Part shown: piece after piece, positions 43,640 through 54,676 of the stretch
Layout: each line of letters starts with the position of its first letter
Numbering within the stretch: the stretch's first letter is position 1
Made by a program: the position numbers and the translations under genes
The notes under the pieces: generated by a model
The model's input: the letters and a program-made list of their open reading frames with translations, nothing else
Told to the model about the DNA's origin: nothing
Database searches by the model: none
Assembly: GCF_015550425.1 (NCBI RefSeq)
Contig: NZ_JADNAT010000006.1
Span: forward strand, 1-64,000
Reading direction: 5' to 3'
DNA length: 64,000 nucleotides
Origin: Clostridium sp. 1001275B_160808_H3
GTDB taxonomy: Bacteria; Bacillota; Clostridia; Clostridiales; Clostridiaceae

Positions 43640-44230
43640 CTATTTATTAGTATTTATTATTTTTTTATTTTTACTAAAATAGTCAATTCCAGATACTATT
43701 GTCATCACAACAGCTAGTAATAATAAAAACTTTGGACCATATGTAATAATATTTCTAAATATATCACTTTCAACAACCAATGTTGTTAAATATTTTGAAG
43801 ATCCTACATTAACTTGAATTAATAAAGCTATTATAGCTGTTATTTGAGTAACAGTTTTCACTTTTCCCCAAGTGCTTGCTGCAATTACTTTTCCTTCAGC
43901 AGCTGCAATTGTTCTAAGGCCTGAAACTGCAAATTCTCTTGCTATTATAACCACAGTTGCCCATGCTGGTATAAGCTGAAGCTCAACTAATGATATTAAT
44001 GCAGCTGTAACTAAAAGCTTATCTGCAAGAGGATCCATAAATTTTCCAAAATTAGTTATTTGATTTCTACTCCTTGCAATATATCCATCCAATTGATCTG
44101 TTAAAGATGCAATTATAAATATAAACGTAGCTATGAAAGTACCATATGGAATATTTTTTACAGCAATAAATATTAAAAATAAAGGTACTAAAAATATTCT
44201 TAGCATTGTTAGCTTATTTGCTAAATTCAT
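43640..44230 (-). CDS. pgsA: CDP-diacylglycerol-glycerol-3-phosphate 3-phosphatidyltransferase
   Basis: Membrane enzyme of 196 residues that makes phosphatidylglycerol phosphate. The CDP-alcohol phosphotransferase motif is complete: [12 protein letters not shown]...[10 protein letters not shown]. About five hydrophobic helices. The start overlaps the end of rimO by 17 nt, so the two are translationally coupled. It is followed by recA in the next unit, a common Firmicute order. Confidence 0.95.
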   Translation of the reverse strand: MNLANKLTMLRIFLVPLFLIFIAVKNIPYGTFIATFIFIIASLTDQLDGYIARSRNQITNFGKFMDPLADKLLVTAALISLVELQLIPAWATVVIIAREFAVSGLRTIAAAEGKVIAASTWGKVKTVTQITAIIALLIQVNVGSSKYLTTLVVESDIFRNIITYGPKFLLLLAVVMTIVSGIDYFSKNKKIINTNK

Positions 44231-45551
44231 CGTATATCTCTCCTACTAAATCATACTCTAATGCTTCCTTAATTTTGACTTTTACAATATCACCTTTTTC
44301 AAGCTTTTGAGTTGTATTAACCAAAATATTTCCATCAATTTCAGGTGCCATTTCTGAACTTCTTCCAATGAAATATTTACCTTTTCTTCCTTCTATAATA
44401 GTATCATAAACTTTTGATATTTTCAATTTGTTTAATTCTTCTACTACATTTTTTTGAACCATCATTAGTTTTTCTTGTCTTTCTTCCTTTATTTTCTCTT
44501 CAATTTGATTTTCCATATTAGCTGCTGGAGTTCCTTCTTCTTTTGAGTATTTGAAAACACCAACGTTATCAAGTTTATAGTCCTTTAAAAAGTCACATAA
44601 CTCATTAAAATCTTCTTCTGTTTCTCCAGGGAAACCAACTATAAGAGATGTTCTAAGAGCTATTTCTGGAATTCTTTTTCTTAATTTATCAATTATATTA
44701 GTTATTGTTTCTTTATTTGTTCTTCTTGCCATACGCTTCAAAATATTATTGCTTATATGTTGTATTGGTAAATCTAAATATTTTACAATCTTTGGATTTG
44801 TCGCCATTTCTTCAATTAACTCTTCTGTTATTTCTTCTGGATAACAATAAAGTAACCTTATCCATTCAACTCCATTAACATTAGAAATTTCACTAACTAA
44901 TTCATGAAGTTTATTTTCTTTATATATATCCATTCCATAGTATGTTAAATCTTGAGCTATTAATATGATTTCCTTAACTCCATTTTTTACAAGAAGATTT
45001 ACTTCTTCTAATATTGCTTCTTTGGATCTACTTCTAAATTTTCCCCTTATTTTAGGTATTATGCAATAAGTACAGTAATTATCACAGCCTTCTGCAATTC
45101 TAACATATGCAGTATATTTATCAGTAGTTAAAAGTCTTATTCCTTCATTTATATTTTCATCGCTATAATTTGTTGCAAGTAGCTTTCTTTCCCCTTTTAT
45201 AAAATCTAAGATAAGCTTATGTAACTTCATATAGTCGTTAACACCCATAAGTATGTCAATTTCAGGCATAAGTTCTAATAATTCTTCACCATACCTTTGA
45301 GTTAAACATCCTGTGGCTATAAGCATCTTACATTTATATTTATTCTTGTATTCAGCCATTTCTAGTATTGTATCTATAGATTCTTGCTTTGCACTTTCTA
45401 TAAATCCACACGTATTAACGATTATTATTTCAGCTTCCTTAGGATCATTAGTTATTTCATAAAATTTATTTATTGTTCCAAGTATAAGTTCAGAGTCAAC
45501 TCTATTCTTATCACATCCTAAACTTACCATCCCAACTTTATATTTTTCCAA
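44214..45551 (-). CDS. rimO: Ribosomal protein S12 methylthiotransferase RimO
   Basis: Radical-SAM enzyme of 445 residues that methylthiolates an Asp of ribosomal protein S12. N-terminal UPF0004 domain with Cys residues in [28 protein letters not shown] and TGCLTQRYG; radical SAM motif CDNYCTYC near residue 151; C-terminal TRAM domain ([25 protein letters not shown]). The GCDKN and CDNYCTYC sequences favour RimO over MiaB. TTG start with GGAGG 8 nt upstream. Confidence 0.95.
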   Translation of the reverse strand: MEKYKVGMVSLGCDKNRVDSELILGTINKFYEITNDPKEAEIIIVNTCGFIESAKQESIDTILEMAEYKNKYKCKMLIATGCLTQRYGEELLELMPEIDILMGVNDYMKLHKLILDFIKGERKLLATNYSDENINEGIRLLTTDKYTAYVRIAEGCDNYCTYCIIPKIRGKFRSRSKEAILEEVNLLVKNGVKEIILIAQDLTYYGMDIYKENKLHELVSEISNVNGVEWIRLLYCYPEEITEELIEEMATNPKIVKYLDLPIQHISNNILKRMARRTNKETITNIIDKLRKRIPEIALRTSLIVGFPGETEEDFNELCDFLKDYKLDNVGVFKYSKEEGTPAANMENQIEEKIKEERQEKLMMVQKNVVEELNKLKISKVYDTIIEGRKGKYFIGRSSEMAPEIDGNILVNTTQKLEKGDIVKVKIKEALEYDLVGEIYDEFSK

Positions 45552-45637
45552 AGCTACTTCCTCCTATGTTCTATAAATTATTGCTCATTTGGCCTAAATA
45601 TTATTTTAATGTAGAAAAATAATATTTACAAGTTTTT

Positions 45638-48043
45638 TTAATCTTCCATATTTAATTCTTCTTTTGAAACTAAAACTTGTCTTGGCCTGCTTCCATCTTT
45701 CTCTGAGATAATACCACGCTCTTCAAGTTCATCCATTATTCTTGAAGCTCTATTAAACCCTATTCTAAGCTTTCTTTGAAGGAATGATGTAGATGCTTGA
45801 TTGTATTCTATAACAACTTTTATTGCTTCATCTAAAAGTTCATCACCACTCTCATTATCTCCAAAATTACCTGTATCTTTTGCTCCATTTTCTATATGTT
45901 CAATTATAGATTCTTCATAATCTACATTTGATTCTTCATCTTTTATAAAGCTAACAACCTTTTCTACTTCTTCTTCGGATATAAATGCTCCTTGAACTCT
46001 AATAGGTTTATTTTCCCCTATTGGACAATATAACATATCTCCTCTTCCAAGTAATTTTTCAGCACCTGTTGAATCTAATATAGTTCTAGAATCTATACCA
46101 GAAGAAACAGCAAATGAAATTCTAGATGGTATATTAGCTTTAATTACACCTGTAATTACATCTACAGAAGGTCTTTGAGTTGCAATTATTAAATGCATTC
46201 CTGCTGCTCTAGCCATTTGTGCTAATCTACATATATAATCTTCTACATCATTAGGGCAAGCCATCATTAAATCAGCAAGCTCATCTACTATCATAACTAT
46301 ATATGGTAGCTTTTCTTCAATTATTCCCTTTTCATAAAGAGCATTATAGCTTTCTATATTTCTTACTGATGAATCTGCAAATAATTTATATCTCTTATTC
46401 ATTTCATTAACTGCCCAGTTTAATGCAGCTGCTGCCTTTTTAGGATCTGTAACTACTGGGATTAAAAGATGTGGTATTCCATTATATACACTAAGTTCTA
46501 CTACTTTTGGATCAACCATTAATAATTTAACTTCATTTGGACTATATTTATATAACAAACTGACTATAAGCGTATTAATACATACTGATTTACCAGATCC
46601 AGTTGCCCCTGCAATTAACATATGAGGCATTGTAGATAAATCTCCTACTACGCATTTTCCTGCTATATCTTTTCCTAATGCAAAAGCCAATTTTTTATCT
46701 GATGTCCTAAATTCATTAGAGTCTAAAACTTCTCTTAGAAATACTGCTGTTTGCTTATTATTTGGAACCTCTATGCCTATTGCTGCTTTTCCTGGTATAG
46801 GAGCTTCCATTCTTACACCACTAGCTGCAAGTCCTAAAGCTATGTCATCTTGTAGATTTACTATTTTTGAAACTTTTACCCCAGGACTTGGTTGAATTTC
46901 AAATCTAGTTACTGAAGGTCCTTTAGTTACTTGAACTACCTTTGCATCTACTCCAAAATCATTAAGAATCCCCTCTAGCTTACCTGCATTTTCTATCAAC
47001 TCTTTCTTATCCTCACTTTTAAGCTTCATCTTACTATTTATATTTAAAAGCTCTACAGATGGATGATTATAAATTTTTTCTTCCTTCTTTTCATCTGTTA
47101 AACTTTCTTCTATTTCTTTACTTACCACATCCTTAACTGTGTTATCTAATTTTTCTTTTTTCTTAATCTTTTCTTCTTTAACTGCTTTATTTACTGTATC
47201 ATCTTGCTTTTCTTCATCAAAGACTTCTATATTAAAAGGATTATTTTTTTTATTTTCTTTTAACTCTTCAACTGAACTTTCAAGTGCTCCTTCATCTAAA
47301 GAAGAATTCTTCATAAAATCAAGAATTTTTATTTTATTATTTATTCCATTTATAAACTCTTCTCTTTCTCTTTCTTTCACCTTAGGAACAGCATCTATTA
47401 ATGGAGTTTTTTCTTTTTCCATTTCTTTTTCTACATTAACTTTAGTCTTTATTTCCTTTCTTTTTGGTTTTATCTTTTGACTTTCCTCTTTAAAGAACAT
47501 GATTATATCATATAAAGTTATATCAAATATTAATATTGTTCCTATTGCCCAAAATGCAACATATAATATATATGACCCTATATAACCTATAAGTTTCCCT
47601 AATGGATAAGAAATTAAATGTCCTACAAGTCCTCCATGTACTCCAGAAACCCTAACTACTTCTTGCCAAGTTTCATAAAATCCTTCTTTTGATTGCAATA
47701 CATGAATACTACCAGTTGCACAACCTAATGTTATTGATGCTATAATTAGAGTAATACCAAAAAACCTTCTTGTTACTTTAATGCTTCCCTTCGAAACTAT
47801 ACTATGATACCCAAAATAAATTAAATATAATGGAAGTACAAAAGCACTTACTCCTATTAGTTTATATATTACTTGCCTTGATAAAATAGATAATGCTCCT
47901 GCCCAAGTTGTGTAAATTGCTATAGCTAATAAAATACCTATTGCTATATAAACTATTCCTTTAATATCTCCATTTTCTTTTACATCCTTTTTTTTATTTG
48001 TGTCCTTTTTGCTATTAGTATTTTTTGCTTTGACTCTAGACAC
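45638..48043 (-). CDS. ftsK: DNA translocase FtsK/SpoIIIE
   Basis: Septal DNA pump of about 801 residues that clears chromosomes from the division or sporulation septum. Four hydrophobic helices lie in the first 190 residues, followed by a charged Lys/Glu linker. The motor has Walker [15 protein letters not shown], Walker [14 protein letters not shown] and [15 protein letters not shown]. The C-terminal gamma winged helix ([29 protein letters not shown]) reads KOPS/SRS-type sequences. GTG at 48043 is chosen, with GAGGTGA just upstream; the longer frame has its start inside the leader. Confidence 0.95.
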   Translation of the reverse strand: MSRVKAKNTNSKKDTNKKKDVKENGDIKGIVYIAIGILLAIAIYTTWAGALSILSRQVIYKLIGVSAFVLPLYLIYFGYHSIVSKGSIKVTRRFFGITLIIASITLGCATGSIHVLQSKEGFYETWQEVVRVSGVHGGLVGHLISYPLGKLIGYIGSYILYVAFWAIGTILIFDITLYDIIMFFKEESQKIKPKRKEIKTKVNVEKEMEKEKTPLIDAVPKVKEREREEFINGINNKIKILDFMKNSSLDEGALESSVEELKENKKNNPFNIEVFDEEKQDDTVNKAVKEEKIKKKEKLDNTVKDVVSKEIEESLTDEKKEEKIYNHPSVELLNINSKMKLKSEDKKELIENAGKLEGILNDFGVDAKVVQVTKGPSVTRFEIQPSPGVKVSKIVNLQDDIALGLAASGVRMEAPIPGKAAIGIEVPNNKQTAVFLREVLDSNEFRTSDKKLAFALGKDIAGKCVVGDLSTMPHMLIAGATGSGKSVCINTLIVSLLYKYSPNEVKLLMVDPKVVELSVYNGIPHLLIPVVTDPKKAAAALNWAVNEMNKRYKLFADSSVRNIESYNALYEKGIIEEKLPYIVMIVDELADLMMACPNDVEDYICRLAQMARAAGMHLIIATQRPSVDVITGVIKANIPSRISFAVSSGIDSRTILDSTGAEKLLGRGDMLYCPIGENKPIRVQGAFISEEEVEKVVSFIKDEESNVDYEESIIEHIENGAKDTGNFGDNESGDELLDEAIKVVIEYNQASTSFLQRKLRIGFNRASRIMDELEERGIISEKDGSRPRQVLVSKEELNMED

Positions 48044-48119
48044 ACAATCACCTCGCAATTTTCCCACTTATTGTAAGTTAATTATTTACATAATATTATT
48101 ATAAACTTTAATGAAAAAA

Positions 48120-48156
48120 AAGCAATTTAAATAACTGTCTATTATTTAAACTGCTT
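48120..48156 (-). terminator. Terminator of tepA
   Basis: AAGCAATTTAAATAA and TTATTTAAACTGCTT around CTGTCTA; eight T follow on the minus strand. It separates tepA from ftsK. Confidence 0.8.
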
Positions 48157-48221
48157 AAATTAATATAATATATTCTAAAGTAAATTTCCTTTTTCATAAA
48201 TTTATATAATTATTCCTTAAC

Positions 48222-48956
48222 TTATTTTTGATTTTCTTTTTCTTCAATTAGCTCCTTCAATTTACTTAAAGCGTCTTTAATTCCACCCTCTTCATCTATT
48301 AAGCCACATTCTACTGCTTGCTTTCCAATTAAAATAGTTCCCATATCATTTAATAGCTCATCTGATTTTAGCATCATTTGTTTTAATTCATCTTTATTTA
48401 TTTTAGATGTTCTTACAATAAAATTATCTATGCGCTCTTGCATCTTTTGAAAGTAATTAAATGTTTGAGCTACACCTATAACAAATCCATTCATTCTTAT
48501 AGGATGAACTATCATTGTAGCTGATGGTGTTATAAAAGAATAACTTGATGAAGTTGCAAGTGGTACCCCAATTGAATGTCCACCACCTATAACTATTGAA
48601 ACTGTAGGCTTTGATAGGGAATTTATCATTTCCGCAATTGCTAACCCAGCTTCTACATCTCCACCAACTGTATTTAGTATTATTAATACTCCTTTTACAT
48701 TATCGTTTCGTTCCATAGATATAAGTTGAGGAATCACATGTTCATACTTTGTTGACTTTGATTGTGCTGGTAAAACTTGATGTCCTTCTATTTGCCCTAT
48801 TATAGGTAGTATTTGAATACTTTCGTCTTGTGCAACACCATTATCAGTCCCAAATTCTTTTATTTCTTCTCTTTTTTCCTTAGCTTCTTTTAGCTTTTCT
48901 TCTTCATTCTCTATATCCTTATTTTCATCTTTTGATGAGTTAAAAAAATTATTCAT
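48222..48956 (-). CDS. tepA: ClpP-family serine protease TepA (YmfB)
   Basis: 244-residue ClpP-fold protein of the translocation-enhancing-protein type. After a charged, low-complexity N-terminus (about 45 residues rich in Lys/Glu) comes the crotonase-like fold: ILNTVGGDVEAGLAIAEMI (oxyanion-hole glycines), catalytic Ser in IGGGHSIGVPLATSS and His in ATMIVHPIRMNG. TepA is linked to protein secretion and sporulation-stage membrane processes in Bacillus. Its ribosome binding site is buried in a hairpin shared with the end of dapG. Confidence 0.88.
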   Translation of the reverse strand: MNNFFNSSKDENKDIENEEEKLKEAKEKREEIKEFGTDNGVAQDESIQILPIIGQIEGHQVLPAQSKSTKYEHVIPQLISMERNDNVKGVLIILNTVGGDVEAGLAIAEMINSLSKPTVSIVIGGGHSIGVPLATSSSYSFITPSATMIVHPIRMNGFVIGVAQTFNYFQKMQERIDNFIVRTSKINKDELKQMMLKSDELLNDMGTILIGKQAVECGLIDEEGGIKDALSKLKELIEEKENQK

Positions 48957-48960
48957 AATA

Positions 48961-48999
48961 AAATCCTCCTATACAATATTATTTTGTACAAGAGGATTT
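48961..48999 (-). terminator. dapG terminator-like hairpin that masks the tepA ribosome binding site
   Basis: On the mRNA, AAATCCTCTTGTACAA pairs with TTGTATAGGAGGATTT (two mismatches). The 3' arm contains the GGAGG of tepA, 8-9 nt before its ATG. Only TTTTATT follows, so termination is probably partial and the fold may also limit tepA translation. Confidence 0.6.
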
Positions 49000-49002
49000 A
49001 TT

Positions 49003-50205
49003 TTATTCACCTAAATTAAATGCTTTATGAAGTAAATTGAGAGCTCTCTTAACATACTCAGATTTAATTAAGCACCATATTGTCATATTAGAATCAGCTG
49101 TTTGAAGAATTTCTATTGAACCTTTTGATAATGTATTTATTATTTTCGCCATTATACCAGGTACTCCAGTCATTCCTATCCCAACTATAGCTATAGTGCT
49201 ACAATTTTCTATTAAGTTATATTTTATATCTGCTTCCTTAAGAACTCTTTCTAGTTTTTCCTTTTTACATGAATCTATAGTGAAAATTTGTTCAGTTGGA
49301 AATATATTTATTAAATCTAGACTGATATTATTTTTCGCTAAAATTTCTAATAAATATCTATAATTTACTTTATCTTTATTTTCATTTAATCTTACTGTTA
49401 CTTGAGCTCTATTATTTAAATGTGTTATCCCTGAAATAGTTCTTTCATGATTACTTGTTCCATAGCTATTAACTAAAGTACCTTTACAGTTACTCATAGT
49501 ATTCTTAATAACAATTGGAATATTAGCTTTTCTTGCACACTCAACAGCTCGTGGATGTATAACCTTTGCTCCTTGATCTGCAAGTTGAAAAACCTCATTA
49601 TAAGTTATTGTATCTATTAACGAAGCATCATCAACGATTCTTGGGTCAGCAGTCATTATACCATCTACATCTGTATATATTTCTATTTCTTCTGCATTTA
49701 AAGCTTCACCTATAATACATGCTGATGTATCACTTCCCCCTCTTCCAAGGGTTGTTAAATATCCTTTTTCAGTTATTCCCTGGAATCCAGTAACAACTGG
49801 AACTTTTCCGCTTTCTATAATACTTTTAATATTTTCTGTTTTTGTATAAAGTAAATCTGCTTCAGAAAAATTATCATTTGTTATAATACCTGCTTGACCA
49901 CCAGTAAGTGGAACTGCTTGGATACCTTCATTTATTAAAACATTGCTCATTACTACACTGCTTATAATTTCTCCACAGCACATAAGCATATCAGTTGCCT
50001 GTAGGTTATTCCTCTTGAAATTATTATCTAATAAAGATAATAAAGTATCTGTAGCATAAGGTTCTCCTTTTCTTCCCATTGCAGATACAACTACTACAGG
50101 GGAAAATCCTTCATCTATTGCATTTTTAACCTTAGCTACTACTTGATTTCTTCTCTCTTCAGTAGATACAGATGTACCTCCAAATTTTTGTATAATTATT
50201 TTCAA
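49003..50205 (-). CDS. dapG: Aspartate kinase (DapG type)
   Basis: 400-residue enzyme for the first step of lysine/diaminopimelate, threonine and methionine synthesis. N-terminal kinase motif KFGGTSVST, substrate region TTLGRGGSDTSA, ITADPRI, and two C-terminal ACT domains (QVTVRLNENKDKVNYRYLL; IAIVGIGMTGVPGIMAKII). Its place after ymxH and before tepA matches the Bacillus dapG locus, whose isozyme is diaminopimelate-regulated. The short ACT region fits feedback control, the effector being inferred. TTG start with GGAGG 8 nt upstream. Confidence 0.93.
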   Translation of the reverse strand: MKIIIQKFGGTSVSTEERRNQVVAKVKNAIDEGFSPVVVVSAMGRKGEPYATDTLLSLLDNNFKRNNLQATDMLMCCGEIISSVVMSNVLINEGIQAVPLTGGQAGIITNDNFSEADLLYTKTENIKSIIESGKVPVVTGFQGITEKGYLTTLGRGGSDTSACIIGEALNAEEIEIYTDVDGIMTADPRIVDDASLIDTITYNEVFQLADQGAKVIHPRAVECARKANIPIVIKNTMSNCKGTLVNSYGTSNHERTISGITHLNNRAQVTVRLNENKDKVNYRYLLEILAKNNISLDLINIFPTEQIFTIDSCKKEKLERVLKEADIKYNLIENCSTIAIVGIGMTGVPGIMAKIINTLSKGSIEILQTADSNMTIWCLIKSEYVKRALNLLHKAFNLGE

Positions 50206-50223
50206 GTAATAACCTCCCTAAAT

Positions 50224-50550
50224 TTATGCTCTTGCCCTTTTTATTTTCTCCTTATCAGCTGAAACAACTATAACATTTGCTCCAATTTTAGTAACATAGC
50301 TCCAAGGGATTTCTACATATTCCCTACTACTGAATAGGCCTAATTTACTTCCGGCAACAGCAGCAACTATAAATTGCAAATTTCCATTTTCATCAATTAT
50401 AAAATCTAAAGCTTGCTGAGTATCATATTTTTCTGCTTCTTCTGTATTAAATATTTCATATCTTTCTAAATCACTAAGAAGTCTATACTTAGATTCTCTT
50501 TTGGACTCATCTTCATAATACTCACCTTTTTTTCTATCTCCTCTTAACAT
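50224..50550 (-). CDS. YlmC/YmxH-family PRC-barrel sporulation protein
   Basis: 108-residue PRC-barrel-like protein. The ATG at 50550 (MLRGDRKKGEYYEDESKRES) follows GGAGGTGA at the right distance. Core motif: LLSDLERYEIFNTEEAEKYD...DFIIDENGNLQFIV...YVEIPWSYVTKIGANVIVV. About 25 residues longer than the usual 80-residue YmxH. Family members are expressed in sporulation; their function is not known. It stands 18 nt before dapG, in the usual ymxG-ymxH-dapG order. Confidence 0.85.
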   Translation of the reverse strand: MLRGDRKKGEYYEDESKRESKYRLLSDLERYEIFNTEEAEKYDTQQALDFIIDENGNLQFIVAAVAGSKLGLFSSREYVEIPWSYVTKIGANVIVVSADKEKIKRARA

Positions 50551-50627
50551 AAGATTCACCTCCACACTATCTTATGTAAATCCTATGCTAATCAGAGATA
50601 ATTTAGTACCTAATATTATGATTAAAA

Positions 50628-51935
50628 TTATATTCTTCTTATTCCATTTTTATTTGAATTATCATATGCTTTTATATTAGGTTCTATTATATTATTTAAT
50701 TTCTCCCATTCTATATCTTGACCTACATACGCTGAACTTATTATGCCTGGTTTAAAGCAAGTATCTAATACATAATTTATGTCATCAGCATTTATATTGT
50801 TAATTCTTTTTATTACTTCCTCTTGTGTTTTAATCTTATTTTGTAGTAGCATACTCTTTCCATTTGAAAACATTCTTGATGATGTACTTTCTAAACCTAA
50901 TATATAACTTGCCTTTATTTTTTCCTTGTTAATTTCTAATACATCATTAGAAATTCCGTTTTTAGCAAATTTTTTAAGTTCCTTATTAATAACATCTAGT
51001 GCCTTATCTGCAGATTGTTTACTTACTCCTGTATATATATTATTTATTCCAGTCCCTAAATATGGCTGAGCATATGAATAAATAGTATAGCAAAGTCCTA
51101 ACTCTTCTCTTACATTTTGAAATAATATAGATGATGCTCCTCCTCCAAACACATTGTTTAGAAGTACTAGAGAATAAGATTTTTCATGCGCATATGGCAA
51201 TCCTTTAAATGCTAAATTTATATGAAGTTGTTCTATTGGTTTATTTGTATATTTACTTTGTGAAAGTAAAATTGGGGTTTTATATTCTGGCTTATAATCT
51301 CCTTCCCCTTCCCAAGACCCGAAATTATCTTCTATCATTTTCAATAATTCTTTTTCATCAAATTTTCCACATACAGAAATTACTGAATTATGAGGCGCAT
51401 AATGTGATTTAACAAATTTCTTTATCTTTTTACTATTAAATGACTTTATATTTTCTATAGTACCAAGTATAGGATAAGATAATGAATTATCTCCAAAAAT
51501 AGCCTTTGATGAATCATTATCTAAAACATCTTCTGGAGTGTCTTCACTCATATTTATTTCCTCAATAACTACACCTTTTTCTTTTTCTATTTCTTCATCA
51601 TCAAACTTAGAATTTAATATCATATCAGCTAAAATTTCTATTGATAAATCTAAATGTGTATTTAAAGCTTTTATATAATAACAAGTTGCTTCTTTGCTTG
51701 TATAAGCATTTATTTGACCCCCTACATTTTCTATTTGTTGAACAATTTCCTTTGAAGTTCTTTTTTCTGTTCCTTTAAAAAACATATGCTCTATAAAATG
51801 TGATATACCGTTTAACTCTAAATCCTCATTTCTTGAACCATTTTGAACCATAACACCAACACTTATTGAATTTACGTGATCTATATATTCTGTTACAACT
51901 CTTAAACCATTTTTTAATGTATATATATTGTACAT
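50628..51935 (-). CDS. M16-family zinc protease (YmxG type)
   Basis: 435-residue pitrilysin-type metalloprotease. Zinc motif HFIEHMFFKGT (HxxEH near residue 46) with the downstream Glu in the ENVGGQINAYTSKEATCYY region. The second half is the inactive M16 repeat (LNLAFKGLPYAHEKSYSLVLLNNVFGGGASSILFQNVRE). Equivalent to the Bacillus YmxG/MlpA protease, whose substrate is uncertain. GGAGG precedes the ATG. Located between pnp and ymxH as in Bacillus. Confidence 0.92.
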   Translation of the reverse strand: MYNIYTLKNGLRVVTEYIDHVNSISVGVMVQNGSRNEDLELNGISHFIEHMFFKGTEKRTSKEIVQQIENVGGQINAYTSKEATCYYIKALNTHLDLSIEILADMILNSKFDDEEIEKEKGVVIEEINMSEDTPEDVLDNDSSKAIFGDNSLSYPILGTIENIKSFNSKKIKKFVKSHYAPHNSVISVCGKFDEKELLKMIEDNFGSWEGEGDYKPEYKTPILLSQSKYTNKPIEQLHINLAFKGLPYAHEKSYSLVLLNNVFGGGASSILFQNVREELGLCYTIYSYAQPYLGTGINNIYTGVSKQSADKALDVINKELKKFAKNGISNDVLEINKEKIKASYILGLESTSSRMFSNGKSMLLQNKIKTQEEVIKRINNINADDINYVLDTCFKPGIISSAYVGQDIEWEKLNNIIEPNIKAYDNSNKNGIRRI

Positions 51936-52056
51936 AGTTCCTCCTCTTTATTTCTAAATTTATTCTATATTACTATTATTCTATATTATTTTATAGTTAT
52001 GTAATACTTAATTATTAATTATTAATGTTTAATTTAAATTTTATCATATAAAGAAA

Positions 52057-52078
52057 AAAAGGCAATAAATTGCCCTTT
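52057..52078 (-). terminator. Short terminator of pnp
   Basis: AAAAGGCAAT, AA, ATTGCCCTTT, followed by a T-run on the minus strand (CCTTTTTTTCTT). It is 12 nt after the pnp stop. Confidence 0.7.
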
Positions 52079-52089
52079 ACTAACTTTTT

Positions 52090-54204
52090 CTATTCGCTTT
52101 TCTCAGTCTTTTCTTCTGAGTCATCAGTTAAAGCATCTTTTCTTGAAAGATTAATTCTTCCTTGATTATCTATTTCGGTTACCTTGACTAATATTTCATC
52201 ACCTACAGATACCACATCTTCAACTTTATTTACTCTTGCTTTGTCTAATTTTGATATATGACATAATCCTTCTTTATTAGGAAGAATTTCAACAAAAGCA
52301 CCAAAAGTAGCTATCTTAGTTACTTTTCCTAAGTAAACTTCTCCGACTTTAACTTCTTTTGTTAAACCTTCTATAATAGCTATTGCTTTATTTACGCCAT
52401 CATGATCTGCTGAAGATACAAAAACTGTACCATCTTCTTTAATATCAATTTTAACTCCAGTTTCTTCGATAATCTTATTTATAACTTTTCCACCAGCACC
52501 TATAACATCTCTTATCTTTTCTGGATCTATACTTATTATTGAAGTTTTAGGAGCATATGTTGAAACTTCTCCTCTTGGTCCTGGAATACATTCACTTATT
52601 TTATCTAAGATATGAAGTCTAGCCTTTCTAGCTCCCATTATAGCATCTTCTATAACTTTAAAACTTAATCCCTTTATCTTAGTATCAACTTGTATTGACG
52701 TAATTCCTTCTACAGTTCCTGCAACTTTGAAGTCCATATCAGCAAAGAAGTCTTCTATTCCTTGAATATCAGTTAAAACTTCTTCTCTTGTAAGATCTTC
52801 TGAAGTTATAAGTCCCATTGCTATACCTGCTGCTGGTCTCTTAAGAGGAACTCCTGCATCTAATAATGCTAAAGTACTACCACAAACTGAAGCTTGTGAT
52901 GTTGAACCATTAGAGCTTAATACTTCTGATACTAATCTAATAGTATATGGGAATTCTTCTTCTGAAGGTATTAATGGTTCTAATGCTCTTTCTGCTAAAG
53001 CTCCATGACCTATTTCTCTTCTTCCTGGTCCTCTTAAAGGCTTTACTTCACCTACTGAATATCCTGGGAAGTTATAGTGGTGCATGTATCTTTTTGATTC
53101 TTCTTCACCTATACCATCAATTATTTGAATATCTCCTACTGCTCCTAATGTAGCAACAGTCATTACTTGAGTTAATCCTCTTGTAAATAATCCTGTACCA
53201 TGAGTTCTTGGTAAAATTCCTACTTCACATGATATTGGTCTAACTTGATCAAATGCTCTTTCATCTGGTCTTCTATGGTGATTTAAAAGCATATCTCTTA
53301 CAACTTCTTTTTGTAAGTTATAGATTATTTCCTTTATATCTCCTACGTTTTCTGGATACTTTTCTTCAAATTCTGCATAAACCTTTTCATTTACTTCGTC
53401 CATTGCAGCATTTCTTTCATCTTTATCAGTTATCCACATAGCTTCTTTAATTATTTCGCCAGCAAATTCTTTTATTTCATTTTCTAACTCTTTACTTGGC
53501 TTATATAATTCAGGAACCATTTTTTCTTTTCCAAATCTTTGCATTGCTTCTTCTTGGAATTTAATGATATCTTGGCAACTATCAAATCCAAATTTAATGG
53601 CAGCAAGCATAACATCCTCTGGAATTTCTTGACCACCAGCTTCAATCATCATAACTCTTTCACTAGTTGCACAAACAGTTAATTGGAGTTCACTTTCTTC
53701 TCTTTCTTTAGATGTTGGATTTAAAATGAAATTTCCATTGATTAGACCTACTTGCACAGCTGCAACAGGAGTTGTAAAAGGAATGCTTGATAAGCATAAT
53801 GACAATGATGCTGCATTAATTGCTAGAATTTCTGGTAGGTTATCCTTCTCAACTGATACTACTGTACATACAACTTGAACATCATTTCTATATCCCTTTG
53901 GAAATAAAGGTCTTAATGGTCTGTCAACTGCTCTTCCAAATAATATAGCATTTTCTGAAGGTCTACCTTCTCTTTTAATAAAACCACCTGGTATTTTTCC
54001 TACTGAGTATAATCTTTCTTCATATTCAACACTTAGAGGAAAGAAATCTATTCCCTCTCTTGGTTTTTCTGAAGCATTAACATTAGTTAAAATTACTGTG
54101 TCTCCATAGCTAATAAATGATGCTAAATTTGATAACATCCCAATCTTTCCAAATTCCAACTTAAGTTCTCTACCAGCTATAGTTGTTTTCATTACATTGT
54201 TCAT
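52090..54204 (-). CDS. pnp: Polynucleotide phosphorylase
   Basis: 704-residue 3'-5' exoribonuclease that uses phosphate. Two RNase PH domains (first about 1-220, second about 310-545, with [39 protein letters not shown]), a KH domain ([20 protein letters not shown]) and an S1 domain ([28 protein letters not shown]). Acidic C-terminal tail. Follows rpsO, the near-universal order. Good GGAGG upstream of the ATG. Confidence 0.97.
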   Translation of the reverse strand: MNNVMKTTIAGRELKLEFGKIGMLSNLASFISYGDTVILTNVNASEKPREGIDFFPLSVEYEERLYSVGKIPGGFIKREGRPSENAILFGRAVDRPLRPLFPKGYRNDVQVVCTVVSVEKDNLPEILAINAASLSLCLSSIPFTTPVAAVQVGLINGNFILNPTSKEREESELQLTVCATSERVMMIEAGGQEIPEDVMLAAIKFGFDSCQDIIKFQEEAMQRFGKEKMVPELYKPSKELENEIKEFAGEIIKEAMWITDKDERNAAMDEVNEKVYAEFEEKYPENVGDIKEIIYNLQKEVVRDMLLNHHRRPDERAFDQVRPISCEVGILPRTHGTGLFTRGLTQVMTVATLGAVGDIQIIDGIGEEESKRYMHHYNFPGYSVGEVKPLRGPGRREIGHGALAERALEPLIPSEEEFPYTIRLVSEVLSSNGSTSQASVCGSTLALLDAGVPLKRPAAGIAMGLITSEDLTREEVLTDIQGIEDFFADMDFKVAGTVEGITSIQVDTKIKGLSFKVIEDAIMGARKARLHILDKISECIPGPRGEVSTYAPKTSIISIDPEKIRDVIGAGGKVINKIIEETGVKIDIKEDGTVFVSSADHDGVNKAIAIIEGLTKEVKVGEVYLGKVTKIATFGAFVEILPNKEGLCHISKLDKARVNKVEDVVSVGDEILVKVTEIDNQGRINLSRKDALTDDSEEKTEKSE

Positions 54205-54256
54205 TTTGTAACCTCCCTTCAGGCTTATATCTTATCATTTAAAATTGTTAAAATAA

Positions 54257-54280
54257 TAGAGCGGCTTAAAAACCGCTCTA
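54257..54280 (-). terminator. Terminator/attenuator between rpsO and pnp
   Basis: TAGAGCGG and CCGCTCTA with an 8-nt loop, 4 nt after the rpsO stop. On the minus strand the following TTATTTTAAC is a weak T-run, so some read-through into pnp is likely. Confidence 0.7.
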
Positions 54281-54284
54281 AAGA

Positions 54285-54548
54285 CTATCTTCTTAAGCCT
54301 AATTTTTTAATTATAGCTCTGTATCTTTCGATATCTTGATCAGCTAAGTAATTTAAAAGACCTCTTCTTTGTCCAACCATCATTAAAAGACCTCTTCTTG
54401 AGTGGTGATCTTTCTTGTGCATCTTTAAATGATCAGTTAAAGAATTAATTCTTTCTGTTAATAAAGCGATTTGCACTTCTGGTGAACCAGTATCTCCTTC
54501 ATGTCTTCCGTGTTCTTTGATTATTTCTTGCTTTCTTATTGCGTCCAT
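54285..54548 (-). CDS. rpsO: 30S ribosomal protein S15
   Basis: 87-residue ribosomal protein, binding 16S rRNA helices 20-22. Starts [20 protein letters not shown] and contains [34 protein letters not shown]. The ATG at 54548 is chosen (GGAGGTGCGAACA upstream); an upstream in-frame ATG would add 19 residues from the leader. Own promoter and a folded leader suggest autoregulation by S15. Confidence 0.97.
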   Translation of the reverse strand: MDAIRKQEIIKEHGRHEGDTGSPEVQIALLTERINSLTDHLKMHKKDHHSRRGLLMMVGQRRGLLNYLADQDIERYRAIIKKLGLRR

Positions 54549-54625
54549 TGTTCGCACCTCCGTAAATTTATCCCCTATATCCAGGAAATGAGCTAGCACC
54601 CTCATATCTTAGAATTAGGTTCTTC
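54549..54625 (-). promoter_or_regulatory. Leader of rpsO, candidate S15 autoregulatory element
   Basis: About 75 nt between the predicted start and the ATG. ATGAGGGTGCTAGCTCAT folds into a hairpin (ATGAG/CTCAT), and TTTCCTGG...AGGGGATAAA can form a second one close to the ribosome binding site. S15 leaders in other bacteria are autoregulatory; a match to a known class was not established. Confidence 0.4.
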
Positions 54626-54631
54626 TTTGCT

Positions 54632-54660
54632 ATTATAACAAATGATATAGATATTGTAAA
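54632..54660 (-). promoter_or_regulatory. Sigma-70 promoter of rpsO
   Basis: TTTACA (54655-54660), 17-nt spacer, TATAAT (54632-54637) on the minus strand, just after the ribF stop codon. Confidence 0.75.
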
Positions 54661-54676
54661 TTATAAATTTACATAA

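Noticed and set aside
47139..47480. Plus-strand frame of 113 codons opposite ftsK
   Set aside because: Phe/Ser-rich shadow of the Lys/Glu-rich linker of FtsK; no ribosome binding site.
50206..50223. Lysine riboswitch or T-box for dapG
   Set aside because: Only 18 nt separate dapG from ymxH, leaving no space for a leader.
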